A stretch of 40,660 nt of DNA from Bdellovibrio sp. (lineage in GTDB: Bacteria; Myxococcota; SpSt-1050). Positions 23,694 through 32,285 of this stretch are shown here, piece by piece; position 1 is the stretch's first letter; the number at the start of each line of letters is the position of its first letter. A program made the translations under genes and the position numbers. The stretch spans positions 1-40,660 of the forward strand of contig DYEF01000040.1 in assembly GCA_020725805.1 (NCBI GenBank). Reading direction: 5' to 3'. The notes beneath the pieces are model-generated. The model was not told the DNA's origin and did no database searches. It saw only the letters and a program-made list of their open reading frames with translations.

Positions 23694-25389
23694 AATATTC
23701 GTATCTCTTGTTCTACTGCTGACCATAGTCTGCTGCACGGAAGCAATAACAGTGGAGGAATACGACACAAATCAGACAAAAGATACCAGAACGACCGATA
23801 CTCTCAGGGATACAGGCGAAGATGAAGAGTATATCGATATCCGTTCAGAAGATAGTGAAACGCAGGATATCACAGACATTCAGGACGCAGAAGCTGACAC
23901 CGGTTCCGAAGATATTATAAATCTGAATGAAGACCCGGAAAACTGCGGTTCTGTCGGTTTTGTATGTAAAGAGCACATAAATGCCGATAACCCGAACGGC
24001 AATCCTACCTCTGTCCTGTGTGTTGCAGGCAACTGCGTCGTCGAAATATGTATCCCCGGACGGGCTGACTGCAACAACAAATATGAAGACGGGTGCGAGA
24101 CATACTCCGGCTCTGACCCCGAAAACTGTGGTTACTGCGGCAACAAATGCCAGTTTACAAATGCAATATCCGATTGCCAGTTTTCCACCTGTTCACTGGT
24201 AAAATGCAACAAACCGTTTGCCAACTGTGACCAGAAGATTTCAAACGGGTGCGAGACCGATACCTCGAAGGATATCAACAACTGCGGGATGTGCCATAAG
24301 GTCTGCGCATTTCAGAACGCAAATTCTGAGTGCGTAAATTCGGAGTGCAAGTTTCTGGGATGCAAACCCGGCTTTATCGACCTGAACGGGAATATCAAGG
24401 ACGGCTGTGAATATCAGTGCACAGTCTCCAATAACGGAGTTGAAGCCTGTGACGGAAAGGACAACAACTGTAACGGATTTATCGACGAGACCTGTTCCTG
24501 CACAAACGGAAGTAAAATGCCCTGCGGCTTCAATCTGGGCAGATGCAGGGAAGGTTACTACGAATGTATTGGCGGTGTCTGGGATACTACCTGCAAGGGT
24601 TCTGTCGGTCCTGTCTTCGAGGAATGCAATAACGTCGACGACGACTGTAATGGGGTGACAGATGACAATCTCTACAGGGAGTGTCAGGGGAGTGATGCCA
24701 GTCTCTGCAATTCACCCTGCGGTATAGGATACGAATATTGTGAAAACGGGGTCTGGAAGAGATATAATCCTCCGCAACCCTCAAAGGAAATCTGTAACGA
24801 AAAGGATGACGACTGCAACGGTCTGACCGACGAGGGGACGGCTGAGTGTCCGTCCGATATGGCGGCAGTCGGGCTGTGTCTCTGCATCGACAGGTTCGAG
24901 GCATCGAGGCCGGATGCAACAGACAAATCGGCGGGAGTAAATAACAGTTATGCTACATCAAGGGCAGGGGTCTTGCCTTGGACAGACGTAGACTGGAATA
25001 CAGCCGATAAGGCCTGCAAAGCGGCCGGCAAAAGACTCTGCACCGCGGAGGAATGGAGAAGAGCCTGTCAGGGCGAAGGAGGATATGTATATCCGTACGG
25101 GAATACCTACGACCCGGCGATATGCAACGGCTCGGACGACCCGAACCCGGGAAATGTCTTCCCGGCCGGTACATACACAAAGTGCAAATCGGCATATGGT
25201 GTCTTCGATATGAGCGGGAATATCGAAGAGTGGAATGCGACAGATTATCCGGACGGCAAAAAGGGTCTGAGAGGCGGTTCATATCTGAACGGGACAGAGT
25301 TGTTTACCAAATGTGCCTATGATGCGCCACCGGTCAAGGCAGATTTTACGAGCAGAACAATAGGATTCAGGTGTTGTAAAAAGCCATAA
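23677..25389 (+). CDS. Lipoprotein with NCGxC repeats, MopE-type motifs and a C-terminal FGE-like domain
   Basis: A 570-residue predicted lipoprotein; the signal ends LLTIVCC (lipid Cys19 or 20). An acidic Asp/Thr linker (about 21-85) leads to Cys-rich modules with PENCGYCGNKC (148-158) and INNCGMCHKVC (200-210). Three MopE-type motifs (CDGKDNNCNGFIDE and relatives) lie at 258-271, 317-330 and 373-386; this motif is annotated as a putative metal-binding site after the copper protein MopE. Residues about 392-570 are a formylglycine-generating-enzyme/SUMF1-like domain (CIDRFEASRP, GKRLCTAEEWRRAC, YPYGN, GVFDMSGNIEEW, LRGGSY, IGFRCC). In such lipoproteins this fold is not known to be catalytic. 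It overlaps the HD gene by 17 bases. A second, simpler FGE-like lipoprotein is at 29831. Confidence 0.85.
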   Translation: MNSAYRIFVSLVLLLTIVCCTEAITVEEYDTNQTKDTRTTDTLRDTGEDEEYIDIRSEDSETQDITDIQDAEADTGSEDIINLNEDPENCGSVGFVCKEHINADNPNGNPTSVLCVAGNCVVEICIPGRADCNNKYEDGCETYSGSDPENCGYCGNKCQFTNAISDCQFSTCSLVKCNKPFANCDQKISNGCETDTSKDINNCGMCHKVCAFQNANSECVNSECKFLGCKPGFIDLNGNIKDGCEYQCTVSNNGVEACDGKDNNCNGFIDETCSCTNGSKMPCGFNLGRCREGYYECIGGVWDTTCKGSVGPVFEECNNVDDDCNGVTDDNLYRECQGSDASLCNSPCGIGYEYCENGVWKRYNPPQPSKEICNEKDDDCNGLTDEGTAECPSDMAAVGLCLCIDRFEASRPDATDKSAGVNNSYATSRAGVLPWTDVDWNTADKACKAAGKRLCTAEEWRRACQGEGGYVYPYGNTYDPAICNGSDDPNPGNVFPAGTYTKCKSAYGVFDMSGNIEEWNATDYPDGKKGLRGGSYLNGTELFTKCAYDAPPVKADFTSRTIGFRCCKKP

Positions 25390-25393
25390 TTTT

Positions 25394-26110
25394 ATGAAAA
25401 GACCAGTTATCGGAATTACATCAGATTATTCGGATGGTTACAGCGAAGAATATCCGTCTTTACTTACTTACAGAATAAAATCTTCATATATCAGTGCCGT
25501 CATCTCGGCCGGCGGGGTTCCTGTAATTATACCCTTTGGAAAGAATATCGAGACACAGGCCCTCCTTGACAAACTCGACGGAATTATAATCTCGGGCTCG
25601 AGGGACGATATTCATCCGTATTTTACCGGCAAAGCAAAGAGAGTGCCAAAGAAGAATTTCATAAGCAGGCAGGAGTTTGAATTCAGGCTCACATCAGATG
25701 CTATAGACAACAGAATACCCGTTTTGGGAATCTGCGGGGGTATGCAACTTCTAAATGTACTCTTCGGCGGCAACCTCATAGAAGATATTCCCAAATATAC
25801 CGGCTCAACTATTCACAGGAACGGATACTTCAGAATGGCTCATAGCATCAGAATTGCAAGGAGGTCACATCTTTTCAGGGCAGTAAGGTCTGACACTTTA
25901 ATGGTCAACTCGACACACCATCAGGCAGTTTACAATATCCCTTCCTGCCTCAATGTTTCGGCAGTAGCAGAAGACGGAATTGCGGAGGCAGTTGAACTGG
26001 ATTCAGACACCTTTGTAATGGGTGTGCAATACCATCCCGAGGCGCTGATTAAGTACAAAAGTCATCTTATGCTATTTGAATATTTTATAAAAAAAGCGAG
26101 GAGAAAATGA
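25394..26110 (+). CDS. Class I glutamine amidotransferase, peptidase C26 (gamma-glutamyl hydrolase-like)
   Basis: A 238-residue member of the gamma-glutamyl-gamma-aminobutyrate hydrolase (PuuD) type family. The nucleophile is Cys114 in LGICGGMQ. The catalytic His-Glu pair is His214 and Glu216 in VQYHPEA, and STHHQAV is the usual substrate-side motif. The natural substrate could be a gamma-glutamyl amine such as gamma-glutamyl-GABA, or another gamma-glutamyl compound; no other puu gene is nearby. It starts four bases after the preceding stop and overlaps thiD by four bases, so it is part of the same transcript. Confidence 0.88.
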   Translation: MKRPVIGITSDYSDGYSEEYPSLLTYRIKSSYISAVISAGGVPVIIPFGKNIETQALLDKLDGIIISGSRDDIHPYFTGKAKRVPKKNFISRQEFEFRLTSDAIDNRIPVLGICGGMQLLNVLFGGNLIEDIPKYTGSTIHRNGYFRMAHSIRIARRSHLFRAVRSDTLMVNSTHHQAVYNIPSCLNVSAVAEDGIAEAVELDSDTFVMGVQYHPEALIKYKSHLMLFEYFIKKARRK

Positions 26111-26883
26111 AAATTGCCCTTTCGATTGCCGGTTATGACCCGTCTGCAGGCGCAGGAATACTTGCAGACATAAAAGTCTTCTCATCTATGGGAGTCTATG
26201 GCTTCGGAGTTGCCACAGCCATTACTGCCCAGAATTCAACGGATTTAACTGTCGTAAGCCCGATCAGCAGTTCGATGCTTATCAGACAACTCGAGCTCCT
26301 GTTTTCTGACTTTCATATAGATGCAATCAAGATCGGAATGATTTCGTCGAGGTCGAATATCGTTGCAGTCACAAGATTCCTGAAGGATATCGGATTTTCG
26401 GGTCCGGTAGTACTCGACCCGATAATCGTATCCTCAACCGGTGCATCGATTATGGACCCGATCTCCGTGAGAACACTGATAAAGGAGATGATACCAATAT
26501 CAACAGTTGTAACACCAAACCTGAGAGAGGCAACCGTCCTGTGCGAGACAATCGTCAAGGATACAGAGTCGATGATGGAGGCAGCACGCAGAATACACAA
26601 TATGGGAGCACAATATGTAGTTATCAAGGGAGGTCACCTAAAGGATGAGGCAATTGACATACTCTATGATGGTGAAGAATTTACAAAAATCTCCTCCAAG
26701 AAGATACCCAAGGAAGTCCACGGGACAGGATGTCACTTCTCGGCGGCCATCTGTGCAAATCTGGCCTCCAGTATGGATATCTACGAAGCCGTCAGAGGCG
26801 CAAAATCATATATGGACGAACTCTTTGCCAGATGGATATTCAAGCCCGGCAGAGGTATGTATTATTTCATAGACCACAGGTGA
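26107..26883 (+). CDS. thiD: Hydroxymethylpyrimidine/phosphomethylpyrimidine kinase
   Basis: Ribokinase-like kinase that phosphorylates HMP and HMP-phosphate for thiamine synthesis. SIAGYDPSAGAGILADIK (6-23) is the family's N-terminal hallmark. VVLDPIIVSSTG and the anion hole/catalytic GTGC (206-209) are in place. At 258 residues the length is normal. Its ATG overlaps the amidotransferase stop by four bases. No thiamine riboswitch and no thiE or thiC is seen, so it may serve salvage. Confidence 0.93.
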   Translation: MKIALSIAGYDPSAGAGILADIKVFSSMGVYGFGVATAITAQNSTDLTVVSPISSSMLIRQLELLFSDFHIDAIKIGMISSRSNIVAVTRFLKDIGFSGPVVLDPIIVSSTGASIMDPISVRTLIKEMIPISTVVTPNLREATVLCETIVKDTESMMEAARRIHNMGAQYVVIKGGHLKDEAIDILYDGEEFTKISSKKIPKEVHGTGCHFSAAICANLASSMDIYEAVRGAKSYMDELFARWIFKPGRGMYYFIDHR

Positions 26884-26887
26884 TAGT

Positions 26888-27484
26888 ATGACAAAGGGAC
26901 TCTTTCTTGATTTCGGGGGAGTAATAGCGGACGAGGGATACAGGGACGGGCTCTTTCTTATCGCACAGAGATTCAACATCGACAGGGAAATATTCTTCAG
27001 AAAATGTGCAGACCTTATCTATGATACCGGTTACATAACAGGAGATTGCAGCCAGAAGGAATATTTCGGTGCAATCAAGGCATTTTTTAATATCAAAATT
27101 GAAGATTCAGAGTTTGAGAAACTGATGCTCACCTCTTTCAGGATAAGAAGAAAAATTCTTGAATGTGTCGAGACAATAAGGAAGAAAGGGATAATCACAG
27201 CAATCCTTTCAGACCAGACCGACTGGCTGGACAAACTCAACGAAAGGGAAGACTTCTACAGATATTTTGATTTTGTCTTTAACTCGTATCACATAAAAAT
27301 GGGGAAAAGAGACGTAAACACATTCGGATACGTGGCAGAAAAGGTATCCCTTAAACCTTCAGAGATAATATTTATTGACGACCAGAGACCAAATATAGAA
27401 AGAGCAATCCAATCAGGGATGAAGGGAATCTGCCTTACCGAAGAAGATGAAATAATTGACTTTCTCAGAAAAGAATTTTTGTAG
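26888..27484 (+). CDS. HAD-superfamily hydrolase
   Basis: A 198-residue HAD-like protein, subfamily IA type. The nucleophile is Asp8 in FLDFGGVIAD; the second acidic position of the classical DxD is Gly, as in several HAD-IA proteins. Motif 2 is ILSDQ (around 112-116), the motif 3 lysine probably lies in HIKMGKRD, and motif 4 is IFIDDQRPNIERA. The small cap is alpha-helical. Substrate is unknown; phosphatase is likely. It follows thiD by four bases and precedes cstA by 11. Confidence 0.82.
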   Translation: MTKGLFLDFGGVIADEGYRDGLFLIAQRFNIDREIFFRKCADLIYDTGYITGDCSQKEYFGAIKAFFNIKIEDSEFEKLMLTSFRIRRKILECVETIRKKGIITAILSDQTDWLDKLNEREDFYRYFDFVFNSYHIKMGKRDVNTFGYVAEKVSLKPSEIIFIDDQRPNIERAIQSGMKGICLTEEDEIIDFLRKEFL

Positions 27485-27495
27485 GAGTACATAAA

Positions 27496-29133
27496 ATGTT
27501 ACTTGCTATCTTTCTTTTCATACTTCTGATTTTCTATATAGCCTACACTTATTACGGAAAAAGGGTTCTGTCCGGACTCTTTGGTATAAATGACGACAAC
27601 AGAACACCTGCCCATACAATGAACGATAATGTGGACTTTGTGCCGACGAATCCGCTTATCCTTTTCGGACATCATTTTTCATCTATAGCAGGGGCGGGTC
27701 CGATTGTAGGTCCGGTCATTGTAGGAGTAGCATTCGGCTGGCTGCCGGCACTTCTCTGGATAATTCTGGGCTCCATATTCATCGGCGGTGCTCATGATAT
27801 GGGTGCGATAATAGCATCAATACGGCATCAGGGGCGTTCGATATCGGAGATTGCAAACAAATACATTTCGAAACTCTCATATAAATTATTTCTGCTCTTT
27901 ATATGGCTTGCCCTCGTCTATATTCTCATCGTCTTTGCCGACCTTACATCCGGTTCCTTTGTCGAAGACGGAGCGACGGCAACGGCATCCTTTTTTTATA
28001 TATTAGTTGCGGTAGTATTCGGTGTATCAATATACAAATTCAGACTAAAAACCCTCTATGGCACTATGATATTCGTTCCTCTCATATTTCTCGGAATCTT
28101 CATCGGTATTGAATTCCCGTTGAAAAATGTCCCTGAATTCTTGGGTTCACAGGCAAGATTCTTCAACGTTATACTTCTCGTTTACGTATTTCTCGCCTCC
28201 ACTCTGCCTGTCTGGATTCTGCTGCAGCCGAGAGATTACCTGAGTTCCTATCTCCTTTATTCTTCTGTTGCAGCAGGCATAATCGGGATTATTCTCGGCA
28301 ATTTTGAAGTAAGTTATCCTATCTTTACATCATACCGTTCGGATTATCTGGGCCCGCTCTTCCCCCTTGTATTCGTCACAATCGCCTGTGGTGCAGTATC
28401 GGGATTTCACGCACTCGTGGGTTCAGGAACTACCTCAAAACAGATTGACAGGGAAAGCGATGCATTAAAAATCGGTTACGGAGGAATGCTTGTAGAAGGA
28501 ATCGTGGCTGTTATTGCGCTTTCAACTGTAATGATACTCTTACCCTCAAAGGAATTATCCCAGAAAGCACCGCTTACAATTTATGCCGAGGGAATTGCAA
28601 AATTTCTGGCAGTGACAGGACTACCTCAGAATATAGGAAGGACCTTCGGTCTGCTGGCACTGTCTTCGTTTATCCTGACAACACTCGATACAGCAACGAG
28701 ACTCGGAAGGTATATCTTTCAGGAATTTACCGGATACAATAAACCTTCCCAGAGGTGGGTAGCAACAATAATAACACTCATTCTTCCGGCAATCGGGCTC
28801 TTCTCTAAAATGGAAGACCCGATAAGCCACAAAATTCTCCCTGCATGGAAGGTGATATGGCCATTATTCGGCACGACGAATCAGCTCCTTGCGGGTTTAG
28901 TCCTGCTTGTCCTAACTGTTTATCTTTTAAAAAACGGCAGGACGATCTGGTATACTTTTATTCCATGCGTATTTATGGTTCTTATGAGCCTCTGGTCACT
29001 GACCGAACTGATTCTTAAATACAGGTTTTCGGTAGTCGGCACGATTGCAATAACAATTCTGGTTTTATGCCTGCTAATCTGTATCGATTCGGCAATTACT
29101 CTCGTAAAATATAAAAGAGACTCAGCAAAATAA
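27496..29133 (+). CDS. cstA: CstA-family carbon starvation transporter
   Basis: Inner-membrane protein of the CstA family, members of which import peptides or pyruvate. The N-terminus has the hallmark DFVPTNPLILFGHHFSSIAG, then GPIVGPVIVG, and SGFHALVGSGTTSKQI around residues 303-318. About 14-16 hydrophobic segments fill 545 residues; this is the shorter CstA form, without the long C-terminus of the E. coli protein (about 700 residues). AGGAG precedes the ATG. It ends the long operon that starts at the TPR lipoprotein; no terminator was seen before the next promoter. Confidence 0.9.
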   Translation: MLLAIFLFILLIFYIAYTYYGKRVLSGLFGINDDNRTPAHTMNDNVDFVPTNPLILFGHHFSSIAGAGPIVGPVIVGVAFGWLPALLWIILGSIFIGGAHDMGAIIASIRHQGRSISEIANKYISKLSYKLFLLFIWLALVYILIVFADLTSGSFVEDGATATASFFYILVAVVFGVSIYKFRLKTLYGTMIFVPLIFLGIFIGIEFPLKNVPEFLGSQARFFNVILLVYVFLASTLPVWILLQPRDYLSSYLLYSSVAAGIIGIILGNFEVSYPIFTSYRSDYLGPLFPLVFVTIACGAVSGFHALVGSGTTSKQIDRESDALKIGYGGMLVEGIVAVIALSTVMILLPSKELSQKAPLTIYAEGIAKFLAVTGLPQNIGRTFGLLALSSFILTTLDTATRLGRYIFQEFTGYNKPSQRWVATIITLILPAIGLFSKMEDPISHKILPAWKVIWPLFGTTNQLLAGLVLLVLTVYLLKNGRTIWYTFIPCVFMVLMSLWSLTELILKYRFSVVGTIAITILVLCLLICIDSAITLVKYKRDSAK

Positions 29134-29181
29134 ATACCGGAATTGTCTATGTGATAAAAATTACAAATAATTAATTTATGT

Positions 29182-29210
29182 TTGACTAAAAAGAGAAGTT
29201 ATGCAATAAA
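29182..29210 (+). promoter_or_regulatory. Predicted promoter of the small Cys-rich lipoprotein gene
   Basis: TTGACT (29182-29187), a 17-base spacer and AATAAA (29205-29210; ATAAAT one base on). The start site would be near 29217, leaving a leader of about 40 bases with AAGGAGG at 29246-29252. Confidence 0.5.
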
Positions 29211-29256
29211 TAACAATCAGTTAAATGAACTTTTAACCTTTAGCCAAGGAGGCAAA

Positions 29257-29574
29257 ATGAAGAAGGTAGCTATTTTATCAGTCTTTGCAGCATTAGTTAT
29301 TGCTGCAGCATTTCTGGCACAGTGCGGTGATGACAAGAGCCCCTGTGAGGAACTTGCAGACAAGATTATGGATTGTATGAAGACAGCATGCAAAGGCAAG
29401 ACAGACTGTGCAGCCTGCAAATGTATAAATGACCCCAAGGCAGAAGGCTGTTCAGACAGCGGTACCACCACTGAGGCAAAGTGCGAAGGTGATACCAAGA
29501 CCGCAGCTGAAGCTGCACTTAAGGATTTCAAGTGCGACACATATGATGCAGCCATCAAACTGGCCTGCCCCTAA
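29257..29574 (+). CDS. Small Cys-rich lipoprotein
   Basis: A 105-residue secreted protein. I use the ATG at 29257 because AAGGAGG precedes it; an earlier in-frame ATG would lie over the promoter. The hydrophobic signal ends FLAQC, with Gln at -1 of the lipid cysteine, an uncommon but possible lipobox. Ten further cysteines follow in about 85 residues (SPCEEL, MDCMKTAC, TDCAACKC, and so on), so the mature part is probably a disulfide-bonded small fold. Ala, Lys and Asp are frequent. It resembles abundant small lipoproteins of Myxococcota-type genomes, but I know no named family. It is monocistronic between its own promoter and a strong terminator. Confidence 0.8.
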   Translation: MKKVAILSVFAALVIAAAFLAQCGDDKSPCEELADKIMDCMKTACKGKTDCAACKCINDPKAEGCSDSGTTTEAKCEGDTKTAAEAALKDFKCDTYDAAIKLACP

Positions 29575-29599
29575 TTCTTAGCTAAATTTATCAATCTAT

Positions 29600-29626
29600 A
29601 AGCCCGCATTTTGCGGGCTTTTTTGT
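29600..29626 (+). terminator. Rho-independent terminator
   Basis: AGCCCGCA and TGCGGGCT form a perfect 8-bp GC-rich stem (9 with the flanking A-T pair) around loop TTT, followed by a run of T. It ends the small lipoprotein transcript. Confidence 0.95.
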
Positions 29627-29690
29627 GTTAAACAAGGGCAAAAAAATCCCCCTTTCCGGTGCCGGGCATATTTATAACCCTTTGATATCA

Positions 29691-29718
29691 TTGACAAATA
29701 TATAACAGCCTGTATAAA
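29691..29718 (+). promoter_or_regulatory. Predicted promoter of the second FGE-like lipoprotein gene
   Basis: TTGACA (29691-29696), a 16-base spacer and TATAAA (29713-29718), preceded by TG (extended -10). The leader to the first ATG at 29831 would be about 105 bases. A closer -10-like TAATAT (29819-29824) also lies exactly upstream of that ATG. The rest of 29627-29830 shows no gene. Confidence 0.6.
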
Positions 29719-29830
29719 AGTGCCAGGTATCAATTCTCCGGATTCTTCCGGTTTTTCACAATACCAACCATTACCTTAAGCTCTCCCGTTTTTATGCTGT
29801 TATTTGTTGCCCGACAGATAATATGGATAT

Positions 29831-30982
29831 ATGTTAAGGTTCATAAAGCGATCTGATATCACAGATGTCAAATCGCATAAAGAATATCTGGTAGCGACTA
29901 TGTACTTTAATAAGATTTTTTCTGAAAAGACATACCGCCTGATTTTAGTATCAGCTGTAATCTCACTTCCTTTTCTATTAACACCTTCCTGCAGCGAAAA
30001 CCAGACGGCAATAACAACAAAAGATGAATTAATCCCCGAGATTTTTACTGAAATGACCGATCTATATCAGGACGGATATAACGATAAGGACGTTTTTGAT
30101 ACAGACTTAAAAACAACATCAGACACAACAGAGCCCGAAGACATACAGGCAAATAATGATACATATATCATCGGCGACACTTCAGAAGAGTCTGATGATT
30201 ATTCCCCCCTTGATACAGAACCCGATTATAAGGATATCACACCGGATGAGGAATACAAGGACATATTTCAGGTTGACAATGAGGCCGGAAGTGATACCGA
30301 GGTTATTACAGATACATTTTTTAATATCTGTCCGGAGAATATGGCAAATATAGAAGGGAAATTCTGCATTGATATGTTTGAAGCAAGACTTGAAGAGTTT
30401 CTAAACGGTGAGTGGGTCCCGAGGTCCCCATACATCACAGTCGGGAACTCCACTGTAAGGGCAGTCCCTGCCAACAACAGCTATCCTCAGGCATATATAT
30501 CCGGAAAAGAGGCCGAGACTGCATGCAAAAATTCCGGAAAAAGGCTCTGTACCCTTTCCGAATGGCTGACGGCCTGCAAAGGTCCCTACAACTGGACATA
30601 TCCCTATGGCAACCAGTACGAAAAAGACTTCTGTAATGATACATATATATCGGGACACCATCCGCTCTGCGATTATTTCAAACTCAATCCCTGTGACCCG
30701 TCCAAACTCAGCTATCAGCAGTTCAACGACCCAGGAATAAATCAGATGCCGGATACAATTTCAAGGGGCGGGGAGTTCGGTCTCTGTGTCAGTTATTACG
30801 GAGTCTATGATATGCACGGCAACCTTCACGAATGGATATCCGACCCCAACGGCACGTTCAAGGGAGGTTTCTACGGTGATGCCAAAATCAACGGCAACGG
30901 TTGTAATTATACCACAACTGCCCACGAGTTTACCTATCACGATTACTCGACAGGATTCAGGTGTTGTAAGGATATAAATTAA
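29831..30982 (+). CDS. FGE/SUMF1-like lipoprotein
   Basis: A 383-residue lipoprotein (360 if translation begins at the second Met, 29900); neither start has a Shine-Dalgarno sequence. The lipobox is TPSC (Cys54 of the long form). An acidic Asp/Glu/Thr linker (about 60-160) carries a C-terminal formylglycine-generating-enzyme-like domain (about 165-383): CIDMFEARLEE, GKRLCTLSEWLTAC, YPYGNQYEKDFC, GVYDMHGNLHEW and TGFRCC. The same blocks occur in the MopE/FGE lipoprotein at 23677, so the two are paralogues in this domain, but this one has no MopE motifs and its insertions differ. It is probably a structural or binding module, because FGE catalysis has not been shown for such lipoproteins. Confidence 0.8.
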   Translation: MLRFIKRSDITDVKSHKEYLVATMYFNKIFSEKTYRLILVSAVISLPFLLTPSCSENQTAITTKDELIPEIFTEMTDLYQDGYNDKDVFDTDLKTTSDTTEPEDIQANNDTYIIGDTSEESDDYSPLDTEPDYKDITPDEEYKDIFQVDNEAGSDTEVITDTFFNICPENMANIEGKFCIDMFEARLEEFLNGEWVPRSPYITVGNSTVRAVPANNSYPQAYISGKEAETACKNSGKRLCTLSEWLTACKGPYNWTYPYGNQYEKDFCNDTYISGHHPLCDYFKLNPCDPSKLSYQQFNDPGINQMPDTISRGGEFGLCVSYYGVYDMHGNLHEWISDPNGTFKGGFYGDAKINGNGCNYTTTAHEFTYHDYSTGFRCCKDIN

Positions 30983-31004
30983 GATAATGAGTCTTAACAG
31001 GGGA

Positions 31005-31060
31005 AGGGCTAATACTCCAAATTTTATTGTAAAAAAATAAAAATTTTGGTATGAAGCCCT
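31005..31060. other. Long imperfect hairpin before the aminotransferase gene
   Basis: AGGGCT (31005-31010) pairs with AGCCCT (31055-31060). Inside it, CCAAATTTTATT pairs with AATAAAAATTTTGG around an A-rich loop. No T-run follows, so it is not a standard terminator. It ends 20 bases before the aminotransferase ATG and could be a leader structure or a processing site. Confidence 0.5.
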
Positions 31061-31080
31061 ATTACTGAAAGGAGCTCTAT

Positions 31081-32274
31081 ATGCTTTCAAAGCGTGTAAA
31101 TATGATTCACCCCTCTCCCACACTGAAAATTACCGCGCTGGCGAAAAAGATGAGGTCCGAAGGGAAACCCGTTATCTCGTTTGCGGCAGGTGAACCGGAT
31201 TTTGATACCCCTCAGAAGATAAAAGAGGCAGCCATCAATGCACTCAATGAAGGGAAGACCAAGTATACAGCCACCTCCGGGATCCCCGAGCTCAAAGAGG
31301 CAATCTCAAGAAAACTTGAACAGGAAAACGGCCTGAAATATTCAAATAATGAAATTATCGTTTCAAACGGTGCAAAACAGTGTATTTTCAACGCCCTGCT
31401 CTCCCTCTTAAACGAACACGAAACTATTCTGATACCTCTCCCCTACTGGGTATCATATCCCGAAATAGTAAACTTTGCCGGTGCAAAGTATAGACTGATC
31501 GGCGGGGACAAAAACAATAAATACAAATTTTCCGCGCGTACGCTGAGGGATTCCATTGATTCCAGCGTAAAGGCACTGATCATCAACAGTCCGTCGAATC
31601 CCACCGGTGCTGTCTACTCCAGAGAGGAACTTGCAGAAATTGCCGTTGTCCTCAGGGATAATCCGCAGGTATGGATTCTCTCAGACGATATTTACGAAAA
31701 GCTTATTTATACCGGTGAACGTTTTACATCCATTCTCAATGTTGCCCCTGACCTCAGATACAGGACTATTATAATCAACGGATTGTCCAAATCGTTCTCT
31801 ATGACAGGCTTCAGAATAGGATATGCAGCTGCAAATCCTGATATTATCTCAGCAATGGAAAGAATTCAGGACCATACCACCTCAAACGCTTCCACGATAT
31901 CACAGTATGCAGCGCTTTATGCCCTCTCCCACCCTGTTGACGAAATCGATAAAATGAAGAATGAATTCAGTAAACGTCTCAATATTATGTTCGAAGGTCT
32001 CTCTTCAATCAACGGATTGATACCTATAAAACCGGACGGTGCATTCTATATGTTTACTGATATTTCATCTTTTATAGGCAAAAAATTCAGGGATAACATC
32101 ATTAAGAGTTCCGAAGACTTTTCCCTGAAACTCCTCGAAAATTACTACGTTGCCACAATTCCGGGACTGGCATTCGGTACAGACAACTTTATGAGGCTCT
32201 CATTTGCCACATCAGAAAAGGATATCAGGGAAGGTATTGAAAAGATAGCCAGATTTACATCCGAAATAAAGTAG
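31081..32274 (+). CDS. PLP-dependent aspartate aminotransferase-type enzyme
   Basis: Class I/II aminotransferase of the AspC subgroup I-gamma (Ib) found in many bacteria. The PLP lysine is Lys237 in NGLSKSFSMTG; NPTG (173-176) and SDDIYEKL (201-208) are the other cofactor motifs. AAGEPDFDTP and KYTATSGIPELKEAI at the N-terminus are hallmarks of this group. At 397 residues the length is standard. Aspartate is the likely amino donor; some members also act on prephenate. AAAGGAG precedes the ATG, downstream of a hairpin. The coiled-coil gene follows 11 bases later. Confidence 0.93.
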   Translation: MLSKRVNMIHPSPTLKITALAKKMRSEGKPVISFAAGEPDFDTPQKIKEAAINALNEGKTKYTATSGIPELKEAISRKLEQENGLKYSNNEIIVSNGAKQCIFNALLSLLNEHETILIPLPYWVSYPEIVNFAGAKYRLIGGDKNNKYKFSARTLRDSIDSSVKALIINSPSNPTGAVYSREELAEIAVVLRDNPQVWILSDDIYEKLIYTGERFTSILNVAPDLRYRTIIINGLSKSFSMTGFRIGYAAANPDIISAMERIQDHTTSNASTISQYAALYALSHPVDEIDKMKNEFSKRLNIMFEGLSSINGLIPIKPDGAFYMFTDISSFIGKKFRDNIIKSSEDFSLKLLENYYVATIPGLAFGTDNFMRLSFATSEKDIREGIEKIARFTSEIK

Positions 32275-32285
32275 AGGGCTATAAT

